Shown: in pieces, positions 1 through 8,282 of the stretch
How the letters are laid out: every line of letters begins with the position of its first letter
Position numbering within the stretch: position 1 is the stretch's first letter
Source: Larix sibirica
Lineage: Eukaryota; Streptophyta; Pinopsida; Pinales; Pinaceae
Length of the DNA: 10,548 bases
Assembly: GCA_004151065.3 (NCBI GenBank)
Contig: NWUY0303885297.1
Coordinates: 1 to 10,548 of the forward strand
Direction: 5' to 3'
The notes under the pieces: model-generated
Told to the model about the DNA's origin: nothing
The model's database searches: none
Seen by the model: only the letters and a program-made list of their open reading frames with translations
Position numbers and translations under genes: made by a program

Positions 1-290
1 GAGAAGGAACATGAAGAGCACTTGTGGTTAGTGTTGTCATGCTTAAGAGAGCACAAGTTGTATGGTAATTTTTGTAAGTGTTTTTTATTTCAAAAGGAGA
101 TTCACTACCTTGGTCATATAATTTTAGGGGAAGGAGTTTTGGTGGACCTTGAAAAGGTGAAGGCCACAATGGATTGGCTAGTGCCAAATAATGCTCATGA
201 GGTGTGAAGCTTCATGGGCCTAGTCGGGTACTACCAAAGGTTTGTGGAAGGGTTCTCAAACATTGCAAACCCATCAGTACCTACATAAGG
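1..290 (+). pseudogene. Ty3/gypsy reverse transcriptase, C-terminal part
   Basis: Frame 1 reads through the thumb and connection part of a gypsy RT. Landmarks are KCFLFQKEIHYLGHIILGEG (about 79-138), the usual 'K..F....V.YLGH.I...G' block, then VDLEKVKATMDWLVP, then after a stop at 205-207 the block FMGLVGYYQRFVEGFSNIA (about 211-267), matching the 'FLGL.GYYRRFI.NFS.IA' block of the family. The catalytic FxYxDD region would lie just upstream and is not in the window. One stop interrupts the two best-preserved blocks; the frame is lost after about 290. The short open stretch 22-207 is part of this domain and not a separate gene. Confidence 0.92.
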
Positions 291-384
291 GAATCAAGTA
301 TGAATAGAGATTGGAATTAAATACTGAATTCATTGAGATTATGAGATTACTAACTAGTGTCTCGATCCTATGAGTGTCAGATAT

Positions 385-790
385 GGATAAAAACTTTACA
401 GTTTGCACGATGCTTGAAGTAAGGGTTGGATGCCATGTTAATACAAGATGGTGGCGTAATAAAATAATCATCAAGGAAATTAAAGCTTCATGAAGAGTTT
501 TATGCCACACATGATTTGGAATTGGCAATAACGATGTTAGAGCTAAAACATTGCAGGCATTATCTTGCAGGGTGGAACTTTATACTCAAATCTAATCATG
601 AAAGTTTGAAGTACCTCTTTGTGCAGAGGGATATAAATTCCAGGTAGAGGCGATGAAGTGAATTTGTGAGTGAGGACGATTTTGGAATTTCATATGTCAA
701 TGGAGGGAAGAATGCAGTGGCTGATTCCTTAAGCAAAAGAACACGGACATTCTCCTTGGTGCCATTAAAGGCTGATTTGAAGGAGCAATT
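385..790 (+). pseudogene. Ty3/gypsy RNase H domain, decayed
   Basis: The best stretch is in frame 3 from about 474: RKLKLHEEFYATHDLELAI, then LELKHCRHYLAGWNF, then SNHESLKYLFVQRDINSR, and after two stops FGISYVNGGKNAVADSLSKR, ending near 740. These follow the family order (R.L...E.NY..HDLEL, W.HYL.G..F, TDH.SL.YLF, D....Y..GK.N.VADALSR). In the family, RNase H removes the RNA strand of the RNA-DNA hybrid during reverse transcription. The Asp of the 'DH.SL' block, one of the catalytic acids, reads as Asn here (codon 594-596). The N-terminal TDAS block near 405-415 is broken by frameshifts. The domain could not be active. Confidence 0.9.
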
Positions 791-839
791 GCTAGGACAA
801 CTTCTTAGAGATAATTAGTATTTAAAGGTTACATTAGCA

Positions 840-1640
840 CCACAAAATGAGAGATAATTAGAACCTAGGTTCAAATGGTATGTCCTCGAGGCTGATGCAT
901 TATTTCAATTTCAAGGGAGGATGTACATCCTAGAAGAAGGATATATTAGAAGCACCATCCTCAAGAAATCCCATAGATAACTTTATTGTGTAAATATGAG
1001 TGTGAAGATGATGTATGCAGACATGATTAAGCTATTCTTCTGGAAGGCATGAAACATGGTGTAGTCTATTTTGTTGCTAAATTCCTTAGATGCCAGTAGG
1101 TAAAGGTTTATTAATACCACCTTCTAGAATTTCTTACAACCACATGATGTTCCTATGTCCAAATGGGAAGTCACTTCCATGGATTACATTGTAGGATTGC
1201 CTCTCACATCTCAAAGACATTATGCAATTTTGGTTTTAGTACTCACTTTATTCCAGTTAGAGAAATTTATGAAGTCGTTGATATGGTGAGGGAGTTTATA
1301 AGTGAGATTGTTCATTGTCACGCATTTCCCAAGAAGATCAACATAGATAGAGACTCTTGGTTACATCGAGGTTTTGGACAAATTTGTAGTCAACATTGGG
1401 GATTTAGTTGAACTTGAGCACAACTTATCATTCTGAAATGAATGGAAAAACAGAAAGAGTCAATTAGGTAATGGAATACATGTATAGGTTGTATGTTATG
1501 TATCAATATACCCATTAGAAAAGGTAACTACCCTTGGTGGAGTTTGCTTACAATAATAGTTACCGTAGCTCAATCATAATGCCACCTTATTAAGATCTAT
1601 ATGGAAGTCCATGTAGGACACTGTTGAGTTGGGGAAGGTT
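840..1640 (+). pseudogene. Ty3/gypsy integrase: zinc-binding remnant and catalytic core
   Basis: Remnants of the N-terminal zinc-binding region come first: GRMYILEEGYIRSTILKKSH near 915-975, and a CQ.VK piece near 1091-1105 matching the family's 'C..CQ..K'. The core starts with SKWEVTSMDYIVGLPLTSQR (frame 3, about 1158-1217). It continues in frame 2 with THFIPVREIYEVVDMVREFI and a PKKINIDRDS block, then in frame 1 with STTYHSEMNGKTERVN (about 1417-1464). The tail of the core, LVEFAYNNSYRSS then LYGSPC, runs to about 1620. The three catalytic acids are all recognisable: Asp 1182-1184, Asp 1346-1348, Glu 1435-1437. They lie in three different frames, so the enzyme is dead. The open stretch 1163-1411 is the middle part of this domain. 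Confidence 0.9.
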
Positions 1641-1854
1641 AGAAGACCTAGTGATCATAGGGATATAATCAATTTAGGATATGGAAGGGCATGCCATTCA
1701 AATTAAACAATAGTTAAACAAAGCACAAGATATGTAAAAGAGTTATGTTGATGTACATATAATTTATCGAATTTATAAAGTTGGAGATGGGTCTTTTATT
1801 TATATGAGGACGAATAAGAGTACTATTTGGTTTTGAAAGGGGATAAAGTTATTA

Positions 1855-2250
1855 CCTTGATTTACAGGGCCATTTGAAATTCTAGAAATAATTGGACCAA
1901 TTACATATTGCTTTACACTACCATCCCAATGCATAAATACATAATTGGACCAATTATGTATTGCCTTTCACAATGCATAAAACTCATGATATTTTTCATG
2001 TATTTTTATTATGACATTATGTAGCCGATGAATCTCATAAACTAAATTGGAAGCAATTGCAGGTTTTGGATGAGAGAATCGTGATGATTGAACCATTATA
2101 CATATTGGACCGTAGGGTCTGACAACTTAGACATTGTTTGGTGGACTAGGTTAAGTTATAGTGGGATAAGTATATCCCAAGATCTGATACCTGGAAGGAT
2201 GTAGAGACCATGCATCATTATTATTCCACACTTTGTTGATTGTAACTTTG
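1855..2250 (+). pseudogene. Ty3/gypsy polyprotein C-terminal tail, chromodomain-like
   Basis: The block GPFEILEIIGPITYCFTLPS (about 1868-1927) matches the integrase C-terminal 'GPF.I..R.GP.AYRL.LP' block of plant chromoviruses. Further on, HKLNWKQLQVLDERIV, EPLYILDRRV and WDKYIPRSDTWKDVE (about 2162-2207) match the 'EPV.ILDR...LR......KV.W......ATWE..' chromodomain-like end. In the family this domain binds modified histones and steers insertion. The region is interrupted by stops and by a 53-bp local duplication starting at 1888. The call to the chromovirus clade rests on these blocks only. Confidence 0.8.
1888..1983 (+). repeat. 53-bp local tandem duplication inside the integrase C-terminus
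   Basis: The 16-mer ataattggaccaatta occurs at 1888-1903 and again at 1941-1956, and the following text (tattgc, ttca/ttta, caatgcataa) is also repeated, with about 10 bases missing from the second copy. The 15-base core taattggaccaatta is itself a perfect odd palindrome. The duplication interrupts the family protein block, so it arose in this copy or a close relative after the element lost function. Confidence 0.8.
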
Positions 2251-2260
2251 GGACAAAGTT

Positions 2261-2278
2261 TCTTGAAGGATGGGTATA
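2261..2278 (+). promoter_or_regulatory. Degenerate polypurine tract
   Basis: A purine-rich stretch (gaaggatggg, 2265-2274) lies immediately before the inferred LTR start and just after the end of the polyprotein remnant. This is where the primer for plus-strand DNA synthesis sits in LTR retrotransposons. It carries a T in the middle and is likely mutated. Confidence 0.5.
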
Positions 2279-2852
2279 CATAACACCCTATATATTACTT
2301 AAACAACTAAACTAGATTATGGCTTATTTTGTATTTATTTGTTTATTATCTGTTGAACTCGAAAAGACTGATAGAACTATATTGTATGGACATGTGGACC
2401 TACCTATATATGGAATTTATACATAATATTATTTACTTTGTTGATATGATTTTATTCAAACAAGCAAATTTAAATGAAAATTTGTGGTATGTGGACATCG
2501 GTTTGAATTATATTGTGAATGGGTAATTGGTGTGATGTACATGATAAATAACCTAGACTATTTACATTGTTGTTGGTTAGTAGCATGGTAATCACATGAA
2601 GGAAATTATATGGTTATGCATGATCTTGTGTTTTGGTAAACTAACCTACAGGTTAAAATGGGCTTAGAGATAGTTAGATAATTGTGGTACTTAAGGAACA
2701 TTGATGTTGTTGACATTGAAAGAGAAGAGATATGCTATGAAGAATTAATTCATTGTTTAATTATTGATTCGCTTGCTATGATATGTGGGCAAGTGCATGT
2801 TTTATAGGAAGCACAGTTGCCCAAACTGGTCATTCGATGATGTAGCTCCAAG

Positions 2853-2867
2853 AACAACAACAACAAC
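2853..2867 (+). repeat. Short (AAC)5 microsatellite
   Basis: Five perfect AAC units within the LTR. It is short and probably of no consequence. Confidence 0.9.
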
Positions 2868-3962
2868 TCAATATGGTCAATAATAGGGTTTTGACCCTAG
2901 TTCTATCAAGAGGGGTGGAGGTATTACCCACCATTTATCCCTCAAAACCTAAAGTGGTGGGAGGGTTATGTTAAGCCACTCTCTCCTAGATGTGTGATTG
3001 TGACTACTGGTTTCCTATTGGGGAAGTAAGGTGGATATAGGCAACACTTCCACATACAGGTTATATCTAGATTTAGTTCAATATAGTTGATGCTCCAATG
3101 TATTGTAGTAGAGCAAAGGATAGGATGTGGAAGATGGAAGTAGGTTAGGGAGGAAGTATGGTTCAAAGTAATATGAGAGTGTTGTTGGGAATTATATATG
3201 CCACATTAGTTCTGTACTTGGTTCCTATCATGTTTAACACACTTGCTTACTTCATTTATGATAATCTTGGCGTGATATTCAATTCATATTGAATCATAAT
3301 GAATTAGTAAAGATGATTTAATGTCGTGTTTACTTAATTAAATTCCTTGCATGCTTGGTTGCGAATATACAATAAATATGCATTAGAAACGACTGCCATT
3401 ATTAATACACGTGCAAGGTATGCGTCCACTAGCTATGAATACATACCCTACACGTGAACACTAGTATCATTAAAAATACATTGGTTGTTAATTAATATTA
3501 GTTATGACTTGGTGCATGATGGGTGTGGTAAGAAATTAAATTATATGTTTATAAATTACATTTCATTTCATTAGAAGATTGATTTCATAAATCTTACAAA
3601 GGGTTTGATTTTATTTAATTTTACACCTAACTAGTTGAAAAGTTAGCATTTTTAATTGTGGGTAGGTAAGGGTTGGATTTCAAGAAAATAAAGGGATTAT
3701 TTTATTATTATGGGACCTTCCTAGGAAAGGGGGAAACCACTCTTCTCCCGAGGTTAGGAAGGAAGTGGGAGAAAGGACAAAACTTTGGACAAATGATTAG
3801 GGGTTAGAACATTAAGGAAGGTTAAGGATTTTGGGAAGGAAGAGACATTGGAGACATGATATTGAAGTGTGAACATTGAACTTGAGCTCATAACTATTAC
3901 CAAGTAATTCTACAAGGTTACTAGTTGGTTGTTGCTGTTGTTGGAGGCATGTGTAGAGGGCT

Positions 3963-3982
3963 AGGAAACCCATAGGTTTCCT
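3963..3982. other. Perfect 8-bp hairpin with 4-base loop in the LTR
   Basis: aggaaacc (3963-3970), loop cata, ggtttcct (3975-3982). The arms pair perfectly. It lies in the 3' third of the LTR, where the transcribed R/U5 part would be expected, so it could form in the element's RNA. That placement is inferred. Confidence 0.6.
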
Positions 3983-4342
3983 TGAGATGGGTATCTAGTT
4001 AAGCTCCTAGTTTGGTTTGGAGGATAAATCCCAGTTTGGACAACATTTAGGGAGGATTTGGACTACTAAATCAAATAGTTTTAGAGGTAATTTCATTTAT
4101 CTTTCCCTTTGCTTTGGCTAAGTTGTTTCAATTAAATGGTAGTAATTCTTATGTGTATGTGCTCTAATTATCAAATTGATTAATTATTGTACATAAATTT
4201 TAGCTATAAGATACACTATGAGCTAAACAATAGTTAATATGCATAAATTGTACTTATAAATTGTGCTAAATTAATAATTTTTTATTTTCATAAATTTATA
4301 AGAATGCTAAGAAAACAAATTTTGCTAGATAACTATATTGAA

Positions 4343-4369
4343 TAACATCCAATAATTTGAAGGATGTTA
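4343..4369. other. Inverted repeat at the LTR terminus
   Basis: taacatcc (4343-4350) and ggatgtta (4362-4369) are perfect reverse complements separated by 11 bases, so the last 29 bases of the LTR can fold back. The right arm is also the LTR's terminal motif. It may be a hairpin in the 3' end region or simply a second copy of the terminal sequence. Confidence 0.6.
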
Positions 4370-4371
4370 CA

Positions 4372-4544
4372 CAAATGATTTGATAAAAAGAATTATTGAA
4401 TCACATGGACCCATGCTAATCTTGACAGAACACCAAGAAGGATAGGTCAACCCTCTCCCACATGGAGAGACTTTGATATACAAATCTTGCTCTATTTTGA
4501 CTTTCTCCCATATTGGGATCTTATCTTTGAATAGTCTCTAAATG
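4372..4544. other. Unassigned sequence between the LTR end and the LINE poly(A) tail
   Basis: No coding similarity was recognised. Phrases such as ctctcccacatggagaga and ctttctcccatattggga resemble text found in plant copia LTRs, but this is too short to call. If both flanking elements inserted independently, this is older host or repeat DNA. Confidence 0.3.
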
Positions 4545-4568
4545 TTTTTTTTTTTTTTTTTTTTTTTT
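4545..4568 (-). repeat. 24-base T tract: poly(A) tail of the minus-strand LINE
   Basis: An uninterrupted run of 24 T on the + strand reads as A24 on the - strand. It lies downstream of the minus-strand LINE ORF2 remnant and its 3' UTR, which is where target-primed reverse transcription leaves a poly(A) tail. A perfect homopolymer of this length could mean either slippage growth or a fairly late insertion. Confidence 0.75.
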
Positions 4569-6000
4569 ATATATGATAGAATGCCAAGATGTTGATGGTT
4601 AAATGGTAATTCCTTTATAAGTCTATCTTATAGTCCTTGTTATGAATTTGAGCCTTGTTTGTGCTTTGGCATGCCAGTTATGACTAATACAAAATTCAAC
4701 AATAACTATTTATACTTGAAATTGAAAAATGTTAAGTTCCCCCCCAAAAAGAAATTAACATGCAAAATTATGTAAAGGGTAAAAGAAAGGACCTCTTTAG
4801 ATAGGATTGTGTCCTAGTAGAACACCCATACACATATCTTAGGAGGAGAACACTCTTAAATCTGGAATGAAATGATGGAATTTCAACAACTAGTCCTTAA
4901 ATAAAACCACACAAAATACTCCATGATTAAATACAATGCCACACTTGGTTTTCCACATAACATAGAAAGTAACCACTTGAATCTAGTCCCATACTCCTTT
5001 AATATGGAAAGGACATGCAGATCTTACATCACATAATATTGTTTATATTGAAAGGATATTATTGAAGGCTCCAAGAGGAGCATATAAAACTTCAATGCTC
5101 ATTAGCAACAAAACAATTCCAAAATAGTTGGTGGAGAGTTTGAGCTAGACCACAACGTGGACACGAATAATTAGTGAGTCTTGATTGCAAGAGGAACTCC
5201 TTGAAGGGAAATCTTTGGAAGGCAATAAATCATGTAAAAACCTACAATATGTAGGAGAGGATGAAGTACTACACCATACAACATTGATATACCTACTTAA
5301 CTTCCTAATTTGAAAGTCCCATTCTTCTATTCAACTTTTTATGGAGAGGGATTTGATTACTAAGAAATAGGCTAATATTTTAATGCTTGTAGATCGAAAT
5401 AGGTTTGTTGTACCTCCAATTACAATCTCTCCAAATATGCCACGGGGTAAAAATGATGATTTTAGATCATCAACTAGAATCATCTATTGAATGCCCCGAA
5501 CAAAAAAATGATAAGGGACAATCAAGTCATATTCTCACATAAGAGAGTCATGTTATTCACTACCTAATACCATCATATGAGAGATCTCTCCACCTGAATC
5601 CTTTTTTTCAAAAGTCTCTTAGGGAGGAATTTATCTAAAAGAGGTAAAGTGGAATATTAGCCTTTCTAGGCACAAATTGCATAACAAGACATATCTAACC
5701 CTCTTATAAGGATAATCCAATGGAAACAAAGGATTGTCCAAGATTCCCAAATATTTATTACAATAGGAGAGCAAAAAATATGAAGTCTTTTAGGGATGAA
5801 ATCATCACAGAGCATAAAATGTCCCTTAATCTTGTTATTATTTAGACACATAAGTTATCGTACAAGGAATTTTGTACTCGTAGAAAAAAATCTAAGACAA
5901 CATTCATGGCATATCTATATTTATAGTTCATAAATACATGTGCCCAACAATTAATAGGTTGCAAAAAAGAGAGATGGATCAAGCAATCATAATCACCCCG
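4545..6000 (-). pseudogene. L1-type LINE, 3' end: ORF2 C-terminus (zf-RVT) and 3' UTR
   Basis: Read on the - strand from about 6000 down to 4770, several blocks match the region after RT in plant L1 ORF2 proteins: IWESWTILCFHW near 5700-5750, a VGFYM..CLPK block near 5215-5255, then CPRCGLAQTLHQLFWNC (5163-5113), the Cys-rich zf-RVT motif, then MWKTKCGIVFNHGVFC (4958-4911). Stops and frameshifts separate them. The family zf-RVT is usually C-x2-C-x7/8-H-x4-C; here the His just before LFWNC is Gln and about one residue is missing, so metal binding is doubtful. Below 4770 the - strand reads as a 3' UTR, beginning with a pyrimidine and G-rich ctttttggggg stretch, and ends at A24. The upstream limit is uncertain; coding likeness fades above about 5990. 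The open stretch 5666-5851 is part of this remnant. Confidence 0.7.
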
Positions 6001-6053
6001 CAAAATCTAGTTCATTTATGATAAGTTTAGATTCCATTAGAATAACTTTGTTG

Positions 6054-6120
6054 TTGGATGGGGTTTGTGGTTGATGAAAGCAAGGTGTGGTTATAACCCC
6101 AACCAAGTTTTGATTCCCCC
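6054..6120 (+). repeat. Possible tRNA-derived (SINE-like) head
   Basis: gttttgattcc (6107-6117) matches the Pol III B-box consensus GGTTCGANTCC at 9 of 11 positions. About 40 bases upstream, ggggtttgtggttgatgaaagc resembles a tRNA D-arm/A-box, with its conserved ggtt and the following agc. The order and spacing fit a tRNA head, but no cloverleaf closes well and there is no clear terminator or tail. It could be a plant SINE fragment or chance likeness. Confidence 0.3.
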
Positions 6121-6122
6121 AA

Positions 6123-6164
6123 GTGACATGTAGCCCCTTGTGGTTAGCATGTCACGACAAGGGG
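6123..6164. other. Two interlocked inverted repeats
   Basis: Arm pair 1 is gtgacatg (6123-6130) with catgtcac (6148-6155). Arm pair 2 is ccccttg (6134-6140) with caagggg (6158-6164). Both are perfect, and they are interleaved in a pseudoknot topology, so only one simple hairpin can form at a time unless a pseudoknot forms. The gap between the two 3' arms is only 2 bases, which is tight for a stable H-type pseudoknot. It lies directly after the tRNA-like stretch. Confidence 0.6.
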
Positions 6165-6600
6165 GGCATAAAATAACAAAATCCATCATGGCCATCAAGT
6201 CAAGGTAAAGGTTACACAACATTAAATGCTAAACAATGTCCCACCTCTTGATAGGTAGTGTATATTTAACACATTATAGTCTAAATGAAGCATCATAAGT
6301 AATTTTAAAAAGATAACTTTGTGATTTGAAATCTTATGCATTGACGATATTTAAACTCGCAACTTGGCCATCGCAAGGGATTTCAGCTTAAGGCATAAAT
6401 GATTTTTTCTTTAATTAGTTAATGCACAATAGTTTCAAGTTTTCTTTATGTACATTGTTGGAACCTAACACTTACTATGTTTTAATTGTTGATAAAACCC
6501 ATGTTGATAATGTCATTATTCATAGCCCTTAGGTTTACAATATTACATTGGTTGTGTTTTTTTCATGTGACAAAGGCTTTTCAATGACCGGGCAACCGAG
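6165..6600. other. Unassigned AT-rich interval
   Basis: I saw no coding likeness, long repeat or RNA gene on either strand. Near 6466, tgttggaacctaaca has an LTR-like look but no partner. It may be the 5' leader of the plus-strand LINE that follows. Confidence 0.4.
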
Positions 6601-6801
6601 ATTTCATGTCTAATGTGGGTAGAATTCCCTAGCCTTCCTTTGGAACTTTGGCCTTTCCATAACCACATCTCTTCACAAGTTAGTGGGTTTATTTGCCATG
6701 AGCATTCATGCTTTTTCAACCCTATTCCTAAAAAAAGTTTCTTTCCATGTCAAACTATCCAAATATTTGAAGGAGTTTGTCCTCCTTTAGTTTGGGGATG
6801 A
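6560..6801 (+). pseudogene. L1-type LINE ORF1 (gag-like, DUF4283-type) fragment
   Basis: The open stretch 6613-6801 begins WVEFPSLPLELWPFHNHISS and continues with GFICHEHSCFFNP. This follows the 'WVR.P.LPLE.W....L..I...LG.F...D' block of plant LINE ORF1 proteins (DUF4283-type RNA-binding region), placed just upstream of an ORF2 endonuclease remnant on the same strand, as expected. In the family this protein coats LINE RNA. The upstream text, with VCDKGF-like residues near 6565-6600, may be part of the same domain in another frame. The zinc knuckle expected after it is not convincingly visible; a weak CHS..H string can be made near 6868-6880 only by shifting frames. The ATG at 6613 is internal to the domain and not a real start. 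Confidence 0.6.
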
Positions 6802-7430
6802 TATGCCAAAGCAACCCACCAAATACTTGATTTTAATGCTAAAGTATTGATCACAAAATCCATAGCTTCTCATTGATGGCTTAATTTAAATGTACTTTAA
6901 AACCCATGTAACCCCTTTTTCTTAATCTAATTAAACACAAAAATGGTTCTCATGCCAATAATGATACTAGTGGTAGGTGGACTGAATCCAATAGGTAAAA
7001 TGGTGTTCTAAAGTCTCCTATTAATAAAAACTTGATAAAATATGGTTCTAGGGGGCATCAATATCCCCTTGCTGAAAAAGTAGTCGTTTTCCCTAGCTCA
7101 AAACCTTTCTCATGAGGTGGTAGCCATAAGGCTCAATATCCATCCTCCCTTCCTCAGTCATTTGGAGGACGATATGGTTGATGGCCCTCTAAAGATGCTA
7201 CAACATATAATCTTAGACTACTATTTTATGTCTTGAAGAACTCTTGAAATTTCCTTCTATGGATTTTTAAATGAGCTTGGAGATAATGAGAAGGTGACAT
7301 AGACATACATCCCAATTATGAAAATTGCATGATGGAAGGTCTGAGGCTAGGCTGACAATAGAAAAAAACACATTGTTTGATATATGTGTATTTATCTTGG
7401 TTACTTAGATATTGTATGTTTGTAAAAATT
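6802..7430 (+). pseudogene. Decayed ORF1 tail and ORF1-ORF2 interval of the plus-strand LINE
   Basis: No block is firmly recognisable. The position between the ORF1 block and the ORF2 endonuclease block on the same strand, without any other element's ends, makes this most likely the degraded rest of ORF1 and the junction to ORF2. One longer open stretch (about 7096-7230 in frame 1) may be the ORF1 C-terminal part, but I cannot match it. Confidence 0.4.
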
Positions 7431-7439
7431 TAAAACTAC

Positions 7440-8065
7440 AGGTTTTTATTAAGAAAGACCATGAATGTGATCTAGCCAAATGTCATTGCTTTTTCATTAC
7501 TATCATGATAAAGGGAGAGGAGGTGTTTCCGCTCTAATTTCTCCTCAATTAGATTTTGCAGTTGTTGGATGGGAGACATACCCAACTTAAAGTTTTGTTT
7601 GAATCTTCCTTAACTTGGATGGTTGTTTTTTAGGCCTAGCCAACACATATGCCTCCAATGATAGAGGAAATCATAGCATTTTATAGATGGCTAGCTAATA
7701 AATATTTGGATGTCCCTTGATTGGTTCCTAAAGACTAACATGGTTGATGCCCTAAAGGATAAGGAAGGAGGTTTATTACAATGAACATTACCAAGGAAGA
7801 AGGTGACATGGTTTGTTAAAAAAGATAAAATAGGATTTGTGATCCCAACAAATTCTTACACCGTGAGTTAATGAAATGTTTGGTTTACTTATAACAATTT
7901 ATACAAAAGGCCATATAAGATTATGAAGAGGCTAGAGTAAATTATGCTCTCTAAGGATTTTTTTTAAACTTTGGTGGCGTTGGTGGAAGGCTCGTCCATG
8001 TCCTGGGGGGATGCCACCCTCCCTCTTGGATCGCGAACTTATTTTTTTTTAATCTCCCATGGAGC
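7440..8065 (+). pseudogene. L1-type LINE ORF2 AP-endonuclease (EEP) domain, decayed
   Basis: In frame 1, HYYHDKGRGGVSALISPQLD (7495-7554) matches the 'S....GRGGVALL.SP' block, followed by AVVGWETYPT, LDGCFLGLANTYASNDRGNH (about 7615-7674; family 'NIYAPND....R'). In frame 3, NMVDALKDKEGGLLQ (7737-7781) matches the 'GDFNMVE...DK.GG' block, with the GD lost; then KKVTWFVKKDKIGFVIPTNS; then WFTYNNLYKRPYKIMKRLE and LSKDFF (7881-7964), matching 'FTW.N.......I..RLDR......' . A weak GDATL..DR remnant near 8010-8035 fits the final 'LSDH' block, with His apparently lost. The family enzyme nicks target DNA to prime reverse transcription. At least three frame changes and several stops make this copy inactive. 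Confidence 0.8.
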
Positions 8066-8190
8066 ATAAAAAGATAGATGCATAAATTATGTTTATTTTG
8101 AATGTATCTCATCTAAAAAATTCCATCTACATAGCCTATATTAGGATAATTTGGAACTTATTTCCCAGGTCGAGTGGCAATAAAGGAAGG
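8066..8190 (+). pseudogene. LINE ORF2 linker between endonuclease and RT
   Basis: The frame from 8089 gives FILNVSHLKNSIYIAYIRII and then WNLFPRSS, which matches the 'F.LN.S.LKD..F...I..IW......' linker that follows the endonuclease in plant L1 ORF2. The likeness stops near 8180, at the local 17-bp duplication, and RT is not found beyond it. The LINE is therefore broken here. Confidence 0.55.
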
Positions 8191-8210
8191 ATTGCAATAA
8201 AGGAAGGATT
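8177..8210 (+). repeat. Perfect 17-bp tandem duplication
   Basis: gcaataaaggaaggatt occurs at 8177-8193 and again, directly adjacent, at 8194-8210 without a mismatch. It lies at the point where LINE likeness ends, shortly before the satellite-like domain starts. It could be a repair or insertion scar, or simple slippage. Confidence 0.9.
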
Positions 8211-8282
8211 TATTGCCCAAATAGCCGTTTATAGCGAAGGCGAGTGGGTGAATGTTTTAGCAGATGTTTTTTTTTTCTTTTT

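Larger units (their letters stand above)
1..4371 (+). mobile_element. Decayed Ty3/gypsy LTR retrotransposon, 3' part (chromovirus-like)
   Basis: Read across three frames, the order is RT C-terminus, RNase H, integrase, C-terminal tail, polypurine tract, 3' LTR. This is the Ty3/gypsy order; Ty1/copia has integrase before RT. The tail resembles the chromodomain end of plant chromoviruses (Tekay/IFG7-like), which is family knowledge applied by eye. The element starts upstream of the window, so gag, protease, the RT active site and the 5' LTR cannot be seen. Many in-frame stops and frameshifts show that it is a pseudogene of some age. The bases after the LTR end (caaat, 4372-4376) would be the target-site duplication, but the partner copy lies outside the window. 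Confidence 0.9.
2279..4371 (+). repeat. 3' LTR of the Ty3/gypsy element, about 2.1 kb
   Basis: The start is placed at 2279, where cataacaccc is two bases from tgtaacaccc, the common LTR start of plant chromoviruses, and follows the polypurine tract. The end is placed at 4371, where the text reads ggatgttaca; tgttaca is the expected inverted match to the tgtaaca start. A length near 2.1 kb is within the range for plant gypsy LTRs. A possible TATA box (tataaat near 3550) and AATAAA strings (near 3372 and 3687) are present but cannot be assigned with confidence. The purine-rich stretch 3717-3780 may be transcribed leader. Open stretches at 2329-2526 (+) and 2966-3166 (-) fall inside and look accidental. 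The 5' LTR is not available to confirm the boundaries. Confidence 0.7.
4531..6287 (-). other. Candidate target-site duplication bounding the minus-strand LINE
   Basis: atagtctctaaatg (4531-4544) directly abuts the T24 tract, as expected for the 3'-side duplication. atagtctaaatg occurs at 6276-6287, identical apart from a missing ct. If real, the insertion spans 4545-6275 and includes about 275 bases upstream of the last recognisable ORF2 block. The match is short, AT-rich and gapped, and the site does not start with the AAAA typical of L1 endonuclease cuts, so this is a proposal only. Confidence 0.35.

Noticed and set aside
274-528. Open reading frame of 84 codons on the - strand
   Set aside because: It is antisense to the RT/RNase H remnant, whose protein blocks are clear on the + strand.
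2329-2526. Open reading frame of 65 codons on the + strand
   Set aside because: It lies inside the LTR, is AT-rich in composition, and matches nothing I recognise; LTRs are non-coding.
2966-3166. Open reading frame of 66 codons on the - strand
   Set aside because: It is inside the LTR and opposite to the element's transcription; there is no family likeness.
4372-4544. Copia LTR remnant suggested by ctctcccacatgg-like phrases
   Set aside because: The phrases are short and no terminal motif, primer site or coding block supports it.
6345-6395. Second tRNA-like head on the - strand (B-box-like gagtttaaatatc)
   Set aside because: Only about half of the B-box consensus positions match, which is not better than chance in AT-rich sequence.
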